DNA of 64,000 bases, taken from Amblyomma americanum. Lineage: Eukaryota > Arthropoda > Arachnida > Ixodida > Ixodidae. Below the pieces are notes generated by a model. That model had not been told where the DNA came from, did no database searches, and was given only the letters and a program-made list of their open reading frames with translations. This document shows, one piece after another, positions 10,675 through 21,496 of the stretch. The stretch covers positions 46,020,520-46,084,519 of the forward strand of contig NC_135505.1 in NCBI RefSeq assembly GCF_052857255.1, written 5' to 3'. Position 1 is the stretch's first letter. Each line of letters opens with the position of its first letter. The translations under genes were made by a program, and so were the position numbers.

Positions 10675-11715
10675 TGTGACATTGCTTGTGTGCTGCGAGG
10701 TTCCGCGTTCCACGGCGCGGCGTAGACGGAGACCCAGATGACAGCGGCATCATCAATTACCCAGCCATGCACTTTGAGTGACGACCAGAACGAAGGGACC
10801 CGCCGCCGTGACAGCGGTATCATCAATTACCCAGCCATGCTCTTTGAGTGACGACCAGAACAACCGGACCCGCCGCCGCCGCCGCGGGGAAACAGGCTTT
10901 ATCCTCCCCAATTTGCGTAGCCGTTCCAGGTGCGGCCCTCCCGGGCACATTCCAGGACAAGGGAGCTGTCAGCGGGCCAGAGCGCGCCGTACCACAGCCG
11001 ACGCTATGCGCTACCGCGAAGACAACATTCTTTCCCTCCTTCCCCTTTCGACGTGGGCTATCGCCGGGAAGGCACCCACAGCTTCCCGCCGTGCCTCGTG
11101 AACAAAAGCGCATTCCCAGAAGGGCCGTGACGGACACCTGTCATGGCGGACAGGCAGTACTCGCCAAGAATGTGGAAAGACAGGCGCTAGTGAATTAGCT
11201 CCGAAGAGAGAGCCTGTGTATACTCTCACTTGAGAGAGAGTGGTGGCGTTTTTGTTGTTTATTTAGTTTGTATTGTTAACAGACTCTGGGTTCGAGGCTA
11301 AGCCCAACCCAAGGGGTTGTCCCCATCTCGCATGTTATTTTGGATTGGAGAATTGATGCTTTGGGCGGGCCACTGGAAATGACCGCCCTTAGTCCTTTGT
11401 TAATCAAGTGCTTAAAAGCACATGTAAACGGATGGAGTCCAGTCTGAGCTGAGGACGACATCGTTCGCCAAGAGGGCCTTCAGCGCCGAAGCCCGACGGC
11501 GTGCAGCTTCTGCCAGCAACCGCTCGAGCCCAACTCCGGAGCCACTCCATCGCCCCCATGAAGTCGTCGGCACGTAAGCTCGGACGCCGCAGCCTCTGAT
11601 GTATAACCTTAATCATGTGTAATTATTGAATATACCTGTTTGTTTAAACTGAGCCATACGGTGTCTCTTTGCCTCTCCGTCCCGTGTGGACCTGCGCATT
11701 ATGGGGGTCATCACA
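10675..11715 (+). repeat. 3' LTR of the young gypsy element
   Basis: 1041 bp, same ends and internal 70-bp duplication as the left LTR. Differences that I noticed are a C/G near the start, two changes in the second 70-bp unit, G/A in TTTGCGTAGCC, A/G in CCCAAGGGG, and C/G in GACGCCGCAG. It is followed by CTTC. Confidence 0.95.
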
Positions 11716-11829
11716 CTTCGTTCCGGCGTCATGCGCTTTTCGGCTCCACGCCATCATACGTTGCAACACTTCAGCCAGTAAATCAATCATTTCCTTCATC
11801 GTGCCGGCCTCATACTGATTGGCGCGACA
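11716..11829 (+). repeat. 5' LTR of the old gypsy element, right piece
   Basis: Continues the LTR cut at 4158. Shared with 13355-13469: CCGGCGTCA, CGCCAT, ACACTTCAGCCAGTAAATC, CATTTCCTTCAT and GATTGGCGCGAC. The polyadenylation-like AGTAAATCAATCA lies in this block. Confidence 0.85.
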
Positions 11830-11900
11830 AATTGGTGACTCCAGACGTCCGCTCGAACACCCGCCCCACCAGGGCCAACGCCTACCACAACGCCTCCGCC

Positions 11901-12400
11901 ATGCCCGGTGACGGACCCTCCAGTGCAGTCTCTGCGCTGTCCCTTCTCCTTCCCCAGTTCTCGCCGGCAGATCCTTAACTTTGGCTCGCTCAAGTCAACA
12001 ACCAGTTCACTATTTGCCACATCACCACCCAGGCGCAGAAGTTTCCTCATTTCGCTGCGTCGCTACCACCCGAGATTGCCGCCGAAGTCCGCGACGTCTT
12101 CACAACTCCGCCCGCCTCGGCCCCGTTTGACATGTTGGTTGCAGAGCTCATCAAGCGAACAGCCGTCTCGGAACATCGCCGCCTGCAGCATATCATCTCC
12201 TCCGAAGAACTGGGGACCGCTAACCAACACAGTTGCTGCGGCGGCTAAATCAGCTCCTGGGCTTGCCGTCGTCGGTCCGGATAGTGCTTGTGCCCGCCCA
12301 GGGGTTGTCTTTGGAGAAGCTCGCTGAGCTGGCGGACTTCGTCATGGACGTTTCCTACTCCACCATTTCTCTCGGCGCAGTATCCCAGCCTACCACGCCG
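11901..12400 (+). pseudogene. Gag remnant of the old gypsy element
   Basis: From the ATG at 11901 the sequence reads a Mag-like gag. A stop at 11976 replaces the residue before LWLAQV. The next block has FPHFAASLPPEIAAEVRDVF and ELIKRTAVSEHRRLQ, then a frameshift to LLRRLNQLLGLPSS, then GLSLEKLAELADFVMDV. The middle of the usual C-terminal half and all of protease, RT and RNase H are absent: the next recognisable block is the integrase end. Internal deletion and frame loss make it inert. Confidence 0.82.
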
Positions 12401-12657
12401 CCATCATGTCTTCCCTCCGGCGTGGACCTTCAGAGCCTCCGTGCTACACTGAAACAAGATTTTCGTTGCATTCCGGCAGAACTCGTCTTCGGCTCACTCT
12501 TCGTCTTCCTGGTGAATTTTTAGAATCTACCGATTTGTCTACAAATCCCGACCCTACCGATTACGTGACGCACCTCCGCTATTTTTGCCGCCATATTAGA
12601 GCGCCACGCCCGTACAAAAATGTCCAATGGCCGGCTATAGACATTTGGACCAGATAG
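12400..12657 (+). pseudogene. Integrase C-terminal remnant of the old gypsy element
   Basis: Reads LRATLKQDF...PAELVFG, then after a frameshift LTLRLPGEFLES...NPDPTDYVTHLRYF. This is the end of the integrase core and the start of its tail in Mag-like elements. It joins straight on to gag sequence, so some 3 kb of pol is missing. The reading is cut near 12610 by unrelated DNA and resumes near 12930. Confidence 0.75.
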
Positions 12658-12890
12658 CAATAACCCTTTCCTATTTCTATCTATAGCTGTAGATACAGGC
12701 TGATATATTTTTCTATTGGGTGCTTAAGAAAGTTGTATGGTTCCAAACCTATAGCTTTAGTGGCATAGATTTTTCAATAGCTGGCAATTAGCACCTCTGT
12801 GTGTGCTTATAGACGTTCATAAAAGGCCATAGACGGACATAGCTTTTTCCACAGACGCCCATAGGAAGTTTTGCATGGGACATCTCCGGC
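12610..12890. repeat. Unidentified insertion inside the old integrase remnant
   Basis: About 280 bp that separates two parts of the same integrase tail. It holds several variants of a CATAGACG/TATAGAC motif (near 12638, 12804, 12828, 12855) in both orientations and looks like a small non-autonomous element or a diverged repeat. I could not define terminal repeats. Confidence 0.4.
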
Positions 12891-12929
12891 GCCAGTCTCG
12901 ACCATCTTCACATGTTCGATCCAAACTAA

Positions 12930-13215
12930 CGACTTGCATGCACGTCCTTGTTCGCCGAGACTCTCTACGCAAGCCGCTTCAGTGCCCCATACGACGGCCC
13001 CTTCCATGTACTTGAAAGAACATCGACATTCATGGGCGCATTGACAACATTTCAATCGACCGCTTGAAGGCAGCCTTCACAGAGGAGGCACCGCCCACTG
13101 GGCCTTCATGTGTGCTTTGCCTGCCCCAACCAGCCGGCCGCCCTCCTCCGCCATCGTTCCCTGCCACTACTCAGAAGCGGAAAGTATCGTTCCGGCTCCC
13201 AGCTTCAAGGGACTC
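12930..13215 (+). pseudogene. Integrase tail remnant, second piece
   Basis: Encodes HVLVRRDSLR, then after a frameshift HGRIDNISIDRLKAAFTEEA and a Pro/Lys-rich tail. This is the GPY/F-side end of a Mag-like integrase, where DTVSIDRLKPA-type sequence is standard. It runs up to the 3' LTR. Confidence 0.75.
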
Positions 13216-13233
13216 CTTCACTAGCGAGGGGTG

Positions 13234-13268
13234 ATTGTGTGTGTGTGTGTGTGGGGGGGGGGGGGGGG
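13234..13268 (+). repeat. (TG)n and poly-G tract
   Basis: About eight TG units, then about 17 G, at the junction between the integrase tail and the 3' LTR. It may derive from the polypurine tract. Confidence 0.9.
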
Positions 13269-13470
13269 CTACTGCAGCAGCAACAGCGGCCTTACGCACC
13301 AAGAGCAGCACCAGCCGTCGAAGACGACACCGAAGTGCGGTGCAATTGAGCTCGCTGCTCGTGCCGGCGTCACGCGCCGTTTGGCTCCATGCCATGAGAC
13401 GTTCTAACACTTCAGCCAGTAAATCAATCATTTCCTTCATTGTGCCGGCCCCATACTGATTGGCGCGACC
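13262..13470 (+). repeat. 3' LTR of the old gypsy element
   Basis: Matches the split 5' LTR (4069-4158 plus 11716-11829) over about 200 bp with many substitutions, so this element is much older than the one inserted in it. After GATTGGCGCGAC the two flanks differ, which places the LTR end at about 13470. Confidence 0.85.
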
Positions 13471-15837
13471 AACTCTTTGCCCCTCTTCGGAATGCTTAAA
13501 AAATAGGCACAGGGAACCCATCATTTGCAAGCCTCTGCACCTGTTCATACGATTCAAAGCGTGAGACAGTGCTGAGTGAAGTAAGGACAGCATGAGCCGA
13601 GAGTGCATCAGGTCCTCACTTATTTGTTTTTGCACTCATGTAATGAAACTCCAGTTGTGTAGTGGTGACCTAAATAGTATGTAAGGTTGGAGGTGCTGTC
13701 ATTCAGTGATCTAATAACCACAGCTCCCTAATACGACACTCCTAAGGTGTTCTTATTCAAAGAAAGCGTTTTCCAGTCTTCTTTCGCTAATAAAATGCTT
13801 GGCATACTCAGGCAGGCAGCTAAAGTTCAGTGACAGAGTCCACGTTTTCCAAACAGTTGAGGAAGAAGGAGTGTGTTGTTTAGATCATCACAAGGCAGAG
13901 GGGATGGGATAAGGTTCTGCGAATCTTGCGCTGTCGGTCGTGTGACTTAAATCACAAATACCTTACTGTGTATGCAGCAACCATAAAAAAACTCATCCTA
14001 TTGTTTAAAGACTTTCCCGTGCATAATTTTACAAACAGATCCCGTTACTACCATTTAAAACAAAACAAACAAAAATTTGATAATGAAACAGCAATGAAAG
14101 CACTGATGTCAGAGAGGAGATGTGTTATTCAATATAGGCCATCGGTTTTTGTGAATTGCCTGACTAGTACTTGTATGACTTCTTGTCTCTGAAGTGACGT
14201 CCAGGTGCTACGCCTATAGCTTTTTGAGGTAACTTAAAATGCCGAGGAAGCGTGAGTTCTAACATATTAGGATGCATTCGGCACTGAACGCTATATATTA
14301 ACAGTGTCAATATATGAATGAAATAGACATAAACATAAAACATTACGACTGTAAAACGTGAAACAGTCTGTGAACGGCGTGATACGTGATTGCTAAGATC
14401 TAAAAATGAAAGCTAGGTCAAGGACAAGGGCAGATACCGGTAAAGCAGCTAGAATCAATGACTTGATCGTTCATTCGTTCTTTTGTTGAAAATTTGCAGC
14501 AACAAGTGACTGTATATGTTCGAGGGGATGGAAGAGGTGCAACTAAGTTATTATGAAACAAACCAGATGCTTGGAGCACAGCACATTCATTTACTGGCAC
14601 TGAATTTCTTCCAGACAGTTTTTCCGAAATGGGAGCTTAAATATCTATCATCGCCGTATATGTTCGAACATATGAAACAGCTACTTAGCTAAATCACTGA
14701 TAGACGAATTTTGACTTCGTTGTGAAAAATGAACCACTACAAGTAAAGGCAACTCGAAGGCCCTGACTTTATGCATTCTATCAAGTCTGAGCTCATCATT
14801 TTATTTCAGTGTTTCTGGAGAGTTTACTGCACGTTCAAATATATATAACGGCTCATATTTTAAAGCTTATCATATCGCAATGCAATGAAACAAATCATGA
14901 AGGTTCACTGAAATCTCTTCTATATATTTCTGGTAGCTTCAGTCCAAATATACACTATCGAGTGATTTTGAATGAGCAGTAGTTATCATTTCAGACCTGG
15001 CGAATACATTTTTCCTGTACTTCTCCTACAGTGAGAGGAAGAATGCCGCAACCAAGTCTTAAAAGAGGAGCAAGCTGGACTTATCTATCAGGCATGTTAA
15101 AATAAAAATGAGAATCGTCAAGGTCAGTCGGGTAAGTTGGCACATATTTTCACGGCGCTCAACAGAAACAGAACCACATGCCAGGTGCACCACGGCGACC
15201 GCATTTCGGATGTGAAAATGCCCGTGTGTTGTGAGATCTCACAGCGCGATTTGTGTTCTTCCATCGTCCTGTTTTTGTCGCGCCATTCCATCCTGTGAAT
15301 TAAAATAAGGCGTGCACCCAGACCGGTGGGAGCGTTCCAATAGCATCACTTCCTCAGCACCTAATGTATGTCAGAACAGAGTGAATTAGGCAGCATTTTA
15401 AGTTAGTTTTCCACAATCAAATTGTCTTAAAAAGTCCCAGAGACAACATCGACAACGCCATAAATGAGGTAAACCTCCTCATGTGGCTGTTTACCAAACA
15501 ATAATGAAAATCGCTGATACTTATTGGCCTTCGGCTGCCGATCGAGCATATGGTCGAATCGAATTCAGGCTGCTTCAAACGCATTTAGACCAAAACGAAG
15601 CAAAAAAATTAATTGTGCTGCCCGATGAGAGCGTTTCTTAAATGACCTTCGACAACGGCATCTATCAAAGTCCACGTGGAGTTTTAAACGGATCGATTGA
15701 AGACAACTAATTCTTCTGACCACAAAGGAATTGGTAAAGCTGGAGTGGCAGCATATTAAATGCGAGAACGTCCGTGGTCTGTCTGATGTCACTGAACGCT
15801 AAAGAACCCTTCACCACGCGGCGTCTATAATGCAGAT
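13471..15837. other. Mostly unrecognised sequence
   Basis: No gene that I can support. On the minus strand 13490-13635 reads a protein-like stretch (SRLMLSLLHSALSHALNRM, then NRCRGLQMMGSLCLFF) that I do not recognise. It stops where the old LTR begins. At 15181-15245 GCGACCGCATTTCGGATG resembles a fragment of a tick SINE body. The rest is AT-rich. Confidence 0.45.
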
Positions 15838-16180
15838 GTGGCGACGCACTCTGCGCACATTTCCGCGCAGCTTCCACCTTGTTATCATCCGGCCCAGCGT
15901 AACACGGCCACGCGCTGAACTGCGTTACCGATAAAGCACAGCCCGAGCACCCGTCACCAAAGCTACAAAAACAGGCTGCCCGGCTGGGAAGAGCGGCGTT
16001 TTTCCTTCCGCTATCGAAACGAGTGTAGCGTGGGTATGCTCGTCCGCTGCCGTCGCTATTAATCAGTTATGTTTTATGTTGGCATATCACGTTCGACAGA
16101 ATGGCATCTCACATCTGTGACCCGGACGTGATTTGGTGACCCGGACAACGAACAATAACGCATCGCCGTCCTTCAGCATC
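15838..16180 (+). repeat. Possible LTR and leader of a third LTR element
   Basis: GC-richer than its flanks, starting TGTGGCGACGCACTC and ending in a duplicated GTGACCCGGACG / GGTGACCCGGAC stretch at about 16120-16146. That stretch looks like an LTR end with a primer site. No second LTR copy is in the window, so the boundaries are guesses. Confidence 0.4.
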
Positions 16181-16239
16181 CAACGATTTCCCACATCTAG
16201 TTACCAGTCGAGCCACTAGTTCTCCCTCAGCTGCGTTCC

Positions 16240-16830
16240 TGGTTGCCTTAATGGCAGGACCCAGGCCAGGACACGCCGCTTCTGGCGTTCGGGCCTCAAG
16301 ACATCGGCGGGTAGTTTGCTCAGTTCGAGGCTGCGATGTACCTGAACGGCATCACCATCCAGCCGTTCAAACACGCAGTCCTCTGTGATATCCTCCCGCC
16401 CGAACGGCTGTGCCGGATCGCCTGCCCTGCCTTGAGCAGTCGGCCGTACGACGAGTTGCGCGCTTCCATTCTCGCGCACTTCGGCGTGTCCTAGAGCCCC
16501 GTGCCGCTCTACGACGCTGCAGACCCGCTGTCGCCGCCTCTAGCAGCAGTCCCAGCCTCGCTCTCGCCCACGCACCTTTCGTCGTAACCCTGCCCACCTC
16601 GGGAACCCCTGGCCGCCTCCGCGCCAATCCTGCCTAACAATGACGCTGAACTGGTGCCGGTCGTTTCGCCACCCCTTGGCATCTCGACGGCCCCGGCTCT
16701 CCCGGTGCCACCAGCCCCGCCGGCGTCTCCTGCCTTCCCGGCAGCCTCGGCACACCCAGCAGCCTCGCCTCCACACCCGGCGCCATCAGCCACTCTCCTG
16801 ATGCCAGCTTTACACCCAGAATGAGATCTT
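16240..16830 (+). pseudogene. Gag remnant of an LTR retrotransposon
   Basis: One frame reads FGPQDIGG*FAQFEAAMYLNGI, then HAVLCDILPPERLCRIACPA and LSSRPYDELRASILAHFGVS, before a stop at 16492. This is the helical capsid-like block of gag in a tick gypsy-type family. After the stop comes a Pro/Ala/Ser-rich stretch to about 16830, typical of gag linkers. Two stops and the lack of any pol sequence show that it is a fragment. The Gly/Ala-rich open frames on the other strand are composition artefacts. Confidence 0.68.
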
Positions 16831-18066
16831 TCAAGCCATCTAATACCTTTGCTTTGAAAGGAAATGAAAACTTAATCACTGCAGCGCACCACGCAGGCCT
16901 GAGCGCTCATCAGATGCTACCAATGTGGAGGAAGATAAGAGCAGGGTTACCCAGAAACACCGACTTCAGGTGAAATAGCTGATGTTGAAAAGGTTCCAAT
17001 GGAACCCCTAATGGTGGAAGCTAGTGCGCAGTAGACGTCTTATTTCGTCGAAGAACCTGTATTCTGCAACACGTTAATGGCTCTGGACAGAATATGCGCT
17101 ATGACTTTCGACTGAATAGAATAAAATTAACTGCTACTCCCTGGGCGAGGATGCACGCCGGAGGTTGATTCAGCGCAACGTCGACTCCCTTCAGAAACTG
17201 GAGTGCAGATCATTCTCGATAAAATTAAGACTGAAAATGCCTGTAATATATCGCTTGTCATTATATACGCTACATCACCAGCAAAGCCCATCTTATTGTA
17301 TTTATTCCAGATATTCTTACATTGATGTTCAGTACATCTTGCATTGTGGTTGCGTGACCTTTCTCCGAACACGTGCATGGCACATACGTACACGGTGTCG
17401 TCAACGCTGTGATAAACGAAGGCATCAGATAGCGGAAAACTAAAAAGAAATGCACTCCAGCAACGAGGGCTGGGGACGTGCCGTGTAGGAAAAGAACAGG
17501 AAAATCGTAAGCAAAACAACTTTTTCTCCAACCGAACATGGCTTCACAAAGATCACTCGACTTCCTACGTTACATGGGACGACACACGTAACGCCACATT
17601 TTTGGACCCATCAAGGTTTCCAGCCTACCTATCAGCCTACTTTTCATGTTGATTTAATGAACTTCATCAAATTTAAGTTTAGTAGATGTCACCTGCGCTA
17701 GTTAGAAACGCTGTAATTCATTCAACGCCGCAAGTGCAAGCATTGCATGCGCAAGCGTCGTCAGCAGTTAGCATACAGAACTTTGGCTATGACAACATAC
17801 AAAGGGCAGCAATTTTCATGAGCCGTTGATCTTTGATGGCTATATATGTAATGCGCACAGTGGCCCTTAGGAATGCATGTGAGCCTTGCGAGGTCGACAA
17901 CTATCAAATTTCTGTGATTGGGATGTGAAACGTTGGTCGTTGAAATGATCTCCATGAAGCGCTTCCAACGGAAGCAACCTGAGGTTTCGAAACGAACTTC
18001 AAAAAGAAAGAGACATCCAAGCAGTGAGAAAGGCAAGAACAATTCGCCGTTCTTTAGCTGAGAAAG
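16831..18066. other. No recognisable gene
   Basis: AT-rich. Open frames at 17127-17531 show no motif and no supported splice sites. Nothing else seen. Confidence 0.4.

Positions 18067-18120
<54 letters not shown>
18067..18120 (-). repeat. (ATG)n tail of the RTE element
   Basis: About 17 CAT/ATC units on the plus strand, directly at the 3' end of the RTE element when read on the minus strand. RTE-clade LINEs end in short tandem repeats and not in poly(A), so this is read as the element tail and not an independent microsatellite. Confidence 0.85.
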
Positions 18121-20990
18121 GCCTGACTACAACCACTGCAGGGCAAAGTCCTCTCCCATACCTCTCCAATTAACCCTGTCCTTTGCCAGCTGCATCATCA
18201 TTTTCCTGCAAACTTCTTAATCTCATCCACCCACCTAACCTTCTGCCGCCCCTTGCTACGCTTACTTTCTCTTGGAATCCACTCCGTTACTTTTAAGCAC
18301 CAGTGGGTATCTTTACTTCGCATTACATTCTCTGCACCAGCCCCTTTTCCCCTCTTGATTTCGAATAGGATGTCATTAACCCGCGTTTGTTCCTTCACCT
18401 ACTCTGCCCGCTTCCGATCTCTTAACGTTACACCTGTCATTTTTCTGTCCATGGATAGCTGCGTTGTATTTAATCTGAACCCTTTTCGTTAGCCTCCACG
18501 TTTCTGCCCCGTAGGTGAGTACCGGTAAGATACAGCTTTTGTACACTTTTCTCTTGAGGGATGTTGGTAAACTGCAATTCATGTTCTTAGATAACCTGTC
18601 ATATGTGTCCACCCCATTTTTCTAGTTATTTACATCTCATAACAAAGATCAGCGGTAACTACTTTGCTCTAAGTAGCCGCATCCACTTGCCAATTCCAGC
18701 ACCTCGCTACTACCGGCTAACTGCTGTTCCATTGCTGGACTGTTGAACATTACTTTGGTTTTCTGCATGTTAATTTTTAGACCCAGCGTTCCGCTCTGCT
18801 GGTCTAACTTGCTGGTAATGATTTGCAGTTTACCTCCTCAGTGACTAAGCAAGGCAATGTCATAAGCGAATCGCAAATTATTTAGGTATTTTCCATTTAC
18901 TCTTATTTCCAACTGTTCGTAATTCAGGCCTCGAAATACCTGCTGCAAACAGGCGGTGAATAGCATTGGCGAGATCGTGTCTCCTTGTCTGACGTCCTTC
19001 CTTATTGGAATTTTATTGCTGACTTTATCGAGGACTGGGGTAGCGTTGCAGTTACTATAGATATCTTCCAGTATTTTGACATAAGGCTCTTCTACACCCT
19101 CATAACGCAATGTCTGTAGTACTGCTGAGGTTTCCACTGAGTCAAATGCTTTCTCTTAATCAATGAAGGCTATATATAAAGGTTGGTTATATTCTGCGCA
19201 CTTCTCTATCACCTGACTGATAACCTGAATATGATCTATTGTGGAATATCCTTTACGAAAGCCTGCCTGATCATTTGGTTGATTAAAGTTTAAGGTTGCC
19301 CTGACTCTATTAGCAATTACGTTAGTAAATAGCGTGTAGGCAACGGATATTAAACTGATCGGTCAGTAATTTTTCAAGTCCTTGGCGTCCCTTTCCTTAT
19401 GAATTAGGATAATGTTTGCATTCTTCCAAGGTTCTGGTACGGTCGACGTCATAAGGCATTGCGAATACAGGGTGGCTAGTTTTTCTAGCACTATCTCCCC
19501 TCCGTCCTTCAACAGAAGTGCTGCTACCTGATCCTCACAGATGCCTTTCCTCTTTCCGTTGCTGCTAAGACTTTCTTTACTTCCTCTTTTGTTACTGACG
19601 GGATGACGCATTGCTGTGCGCTACGGTCTCTCACATTAACATTCTGATTACATTGGCTACGGTACAGATATGTGCAGAGGTCTTCGGCTATCTTATCCAT
19701 ATTGCAAATGACATTGCCCTCCTTGTCTCTTAACGAATAAATCTGATTTTTACCTATGCCTAGTTTCCTCTTCAACGCTTTTATGCTACCTCCGTTCTTT
19801 AGAACATGCTCGATTCTGTCCATATTAAACTTCATTATGTCGGCATGTCGGCTACCCCCCTCCGCCCCTTGCATTGATTTATTAACTTCGATAGCTCTGC
19901 CAGTTCTATTTGGTCGGTAGGGTGAGGCGGTCTCATGCTTTGGCGTTTCTTTGTCAGATTTTTCGTCACCTGAGATAGCTCGCCGGTACCCTGTCGAACC
20001 GTCCTACCGCCTACTTCTACTGCGCACTCCGCAATGATCGCTGCTAGATTATCATTCATTGCATGAACATCCAGATCGTTTTCCTCAGTTAATGCTAAAT
20101 ATCTGTTCTGCAGCAATATCGAACTCCTGTACTTTCCTTTTTGCCGCTCAGTCGATAGTAGACTCCCTCTTCACTAGATTCTTCCGTTCCCTCTTCAAGT
20201 ATAAGCTAATTCGAGACCTTACCATTCTGTGGTCGCTACAGCGCACCTTTCCGAGGACGGCCACATCCTAAACGATGCCAGGTTGAGCGCATAGCACGAA
20301 GCCGATTTTATTTTTAGTCTCACTATTGGGGCTCTTCCAAGCCCACTTCTTGTTCTGTCGTTTGCGGAAGAAGGTATTTATGATCCGTAAATTATTTCTG
20401 TCTGCGAATTCGACTAATAACTTTCCCCAGCTATTTATAGAACCTATCCCATAGTCGCCTACCGCGTGGTCGCCAGCATGCTTCTTGCCGACCTTAGCAG
20501 TGAAGCCGCCCATCAGTACAGTGGAGAGTGATTTTACTTTATTCATTGTCGATTCCACGTCTTCACAGAAGCTTTCAAAGGTCTGGTCACCATGGCTGGG
20601 CGTAGGTGCGTAGGCCTGCAACCCTTTCAGCTTGTACCTCCTATTGAGCCTAATTACGATAACTGCTACCAACTCGTTAATACTAGGGAGCTCCTCTACG
20701 CTGCCAGCTTTATCTTGATTAATGAGGAATCCCACACCTAATTCTCGTCCACCCGCTAATCCACGATAGTACAGCATTTGTCCGTCCTTTAGTGCTGTAT
20801 ACGCCTCACCTGTCCTAATTTCACCATGCCCTATGAAATTCTATTTAATTCGCGCTAGTTCATCGTACAGCACTGCTAGGCTAGCCTCCCTAGATAAGGT
20901 TTTAGCGTTAAACGTTGCCAGGTTCAGATTCCAATGGCGGCCTGTCCGCCAAGTACCAGTCTGTTTCACATCCTCAGCTAGATGTCATTT
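18067..20990 (-). mobile_element. RTE-clade LINE, nearly full length but dead
   Basis: Read on the minus strand. At 20990-20270: an APE-type endonuclease with ATFNAKTLSREASLAVL, then QAYAPTPSHGD, GGFTAKVGKKHAGDHAVG (a GDFNA-type box with D changed to G) and WAWKSPNSETKNKIGFVL. At 19870-19140: the RT N-terminal region with CLMTSTVPEPWKNANIILI. At 19137-18838: RT palm, IPIRKDVRQGDTISPMLF, and a catalytic box FAYD in place of FADD. At 18612-18198: the C-terminal region. Several stops and frameshifts. It lacks an RNase H, as expected for RTE. The 5' end is truncated or just complete at about 20990. Confidence 0.9.
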
Positions 20991-21368
20991 CCATTAAAGA
21001 ACCACGTTTCTGTCCACGTTAGCCCGCGGCTCTGCACTGTGCCTAAAGGACATCGGGGACCCGATTAGCGATCGTTTCCAAGCATCGGCTACAAAAATAC
21101 TCACCAGCGAACATCTGTCATGTCTCAGAATTAATGTGCTGGCGCTTAAAATGTGAGTGTGGGTGTTGTGAAGGGGATGCATGGCGCTGAATTTCAAACG
21201 AGGTGCGCCGCCCCCACCCCTCGCTACATGCCTGGCATGAGGCGTATTTGGCTGTTCGTTTCCTACTTTTTCTTTTTTCTCGAGTTCTTTTTATTTTCCA
21301 AGAAATGTTTGTACAATGCTTTAATTTGTTGTAGCAAGATTTTAGTTTGAGATAGTTGGTGAATAGAC
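20991..21368. other. No recognisable gene
   Basis: Ends at 21340-21368 with TTTGAGATAGTTGGTG, similar to the Penelope-like 3' end at 39446 (ATTTGAGCTAGTTGGTTG). Confidence 0.4.
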
Positions 21369-21496
21369 ATCGTAAACGGAATACAACGGGGCAAGTAAAC
21401 AAAGAAAAGAACACGCAAAAGACGGAACTGGCGCCAGTCCCGTCTTTTGCGTCTTCTTGTTCTCGTTTTCTTGCGTCGTTGTATTCCATTTACGAT
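21369..21496. repeat. 128-bp spacer-free palindrome
   Basis: Left arm 21369-21432 and right arm 21433-21496 are inverted copies without any loop. By eye 54 of 64 positions match, with no gaps, centred on CTGGCGCCAG. It could extrude as a cruciform or fold as an RNA hairpin. The left flank resembles the terminal sequence of the Penelope-like copy at 39.4 kb, so two abutting element termini are the likely origin. Confidence 0.9.

Larger units (their letters stand above)
4159..11715 (+). mobile_element. Young, nearly intact Ty3/gypsy LTR retrotransposon
   Basis: A 7557-bp element with two 1041-bp LTRs that start TGTGA and end TCACA. It has a tRNA primer site directly after the left LTR, gag (5354-6295), a -1 frameshift signal, and pol in the order protease, reverse transcriptase, RNase H, integrase (to 10182). 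There is no env-like frame in the about 490 bp between pol and the right LTR. By eye the LTRs differ at about 6 of 1041 positions, which indicates a recent insertion. It cannot be fully autonomous now: pol has an in-frame stop at 7891 and integrase has lost its catalytic glutamate. It sits inside the LTR of an older element. Confidence 0.95.

Noticed and set aside
16509..16793. Gly/Ala-rich frame on the minus strand
   Set aside because: It is the reverse of the Pro/Ala-rich gag linker.
18067..18120. CRISPR-like or independent satellite array
   Set aside because: A simple trinucleotide tail of the RTE element, without spacers.
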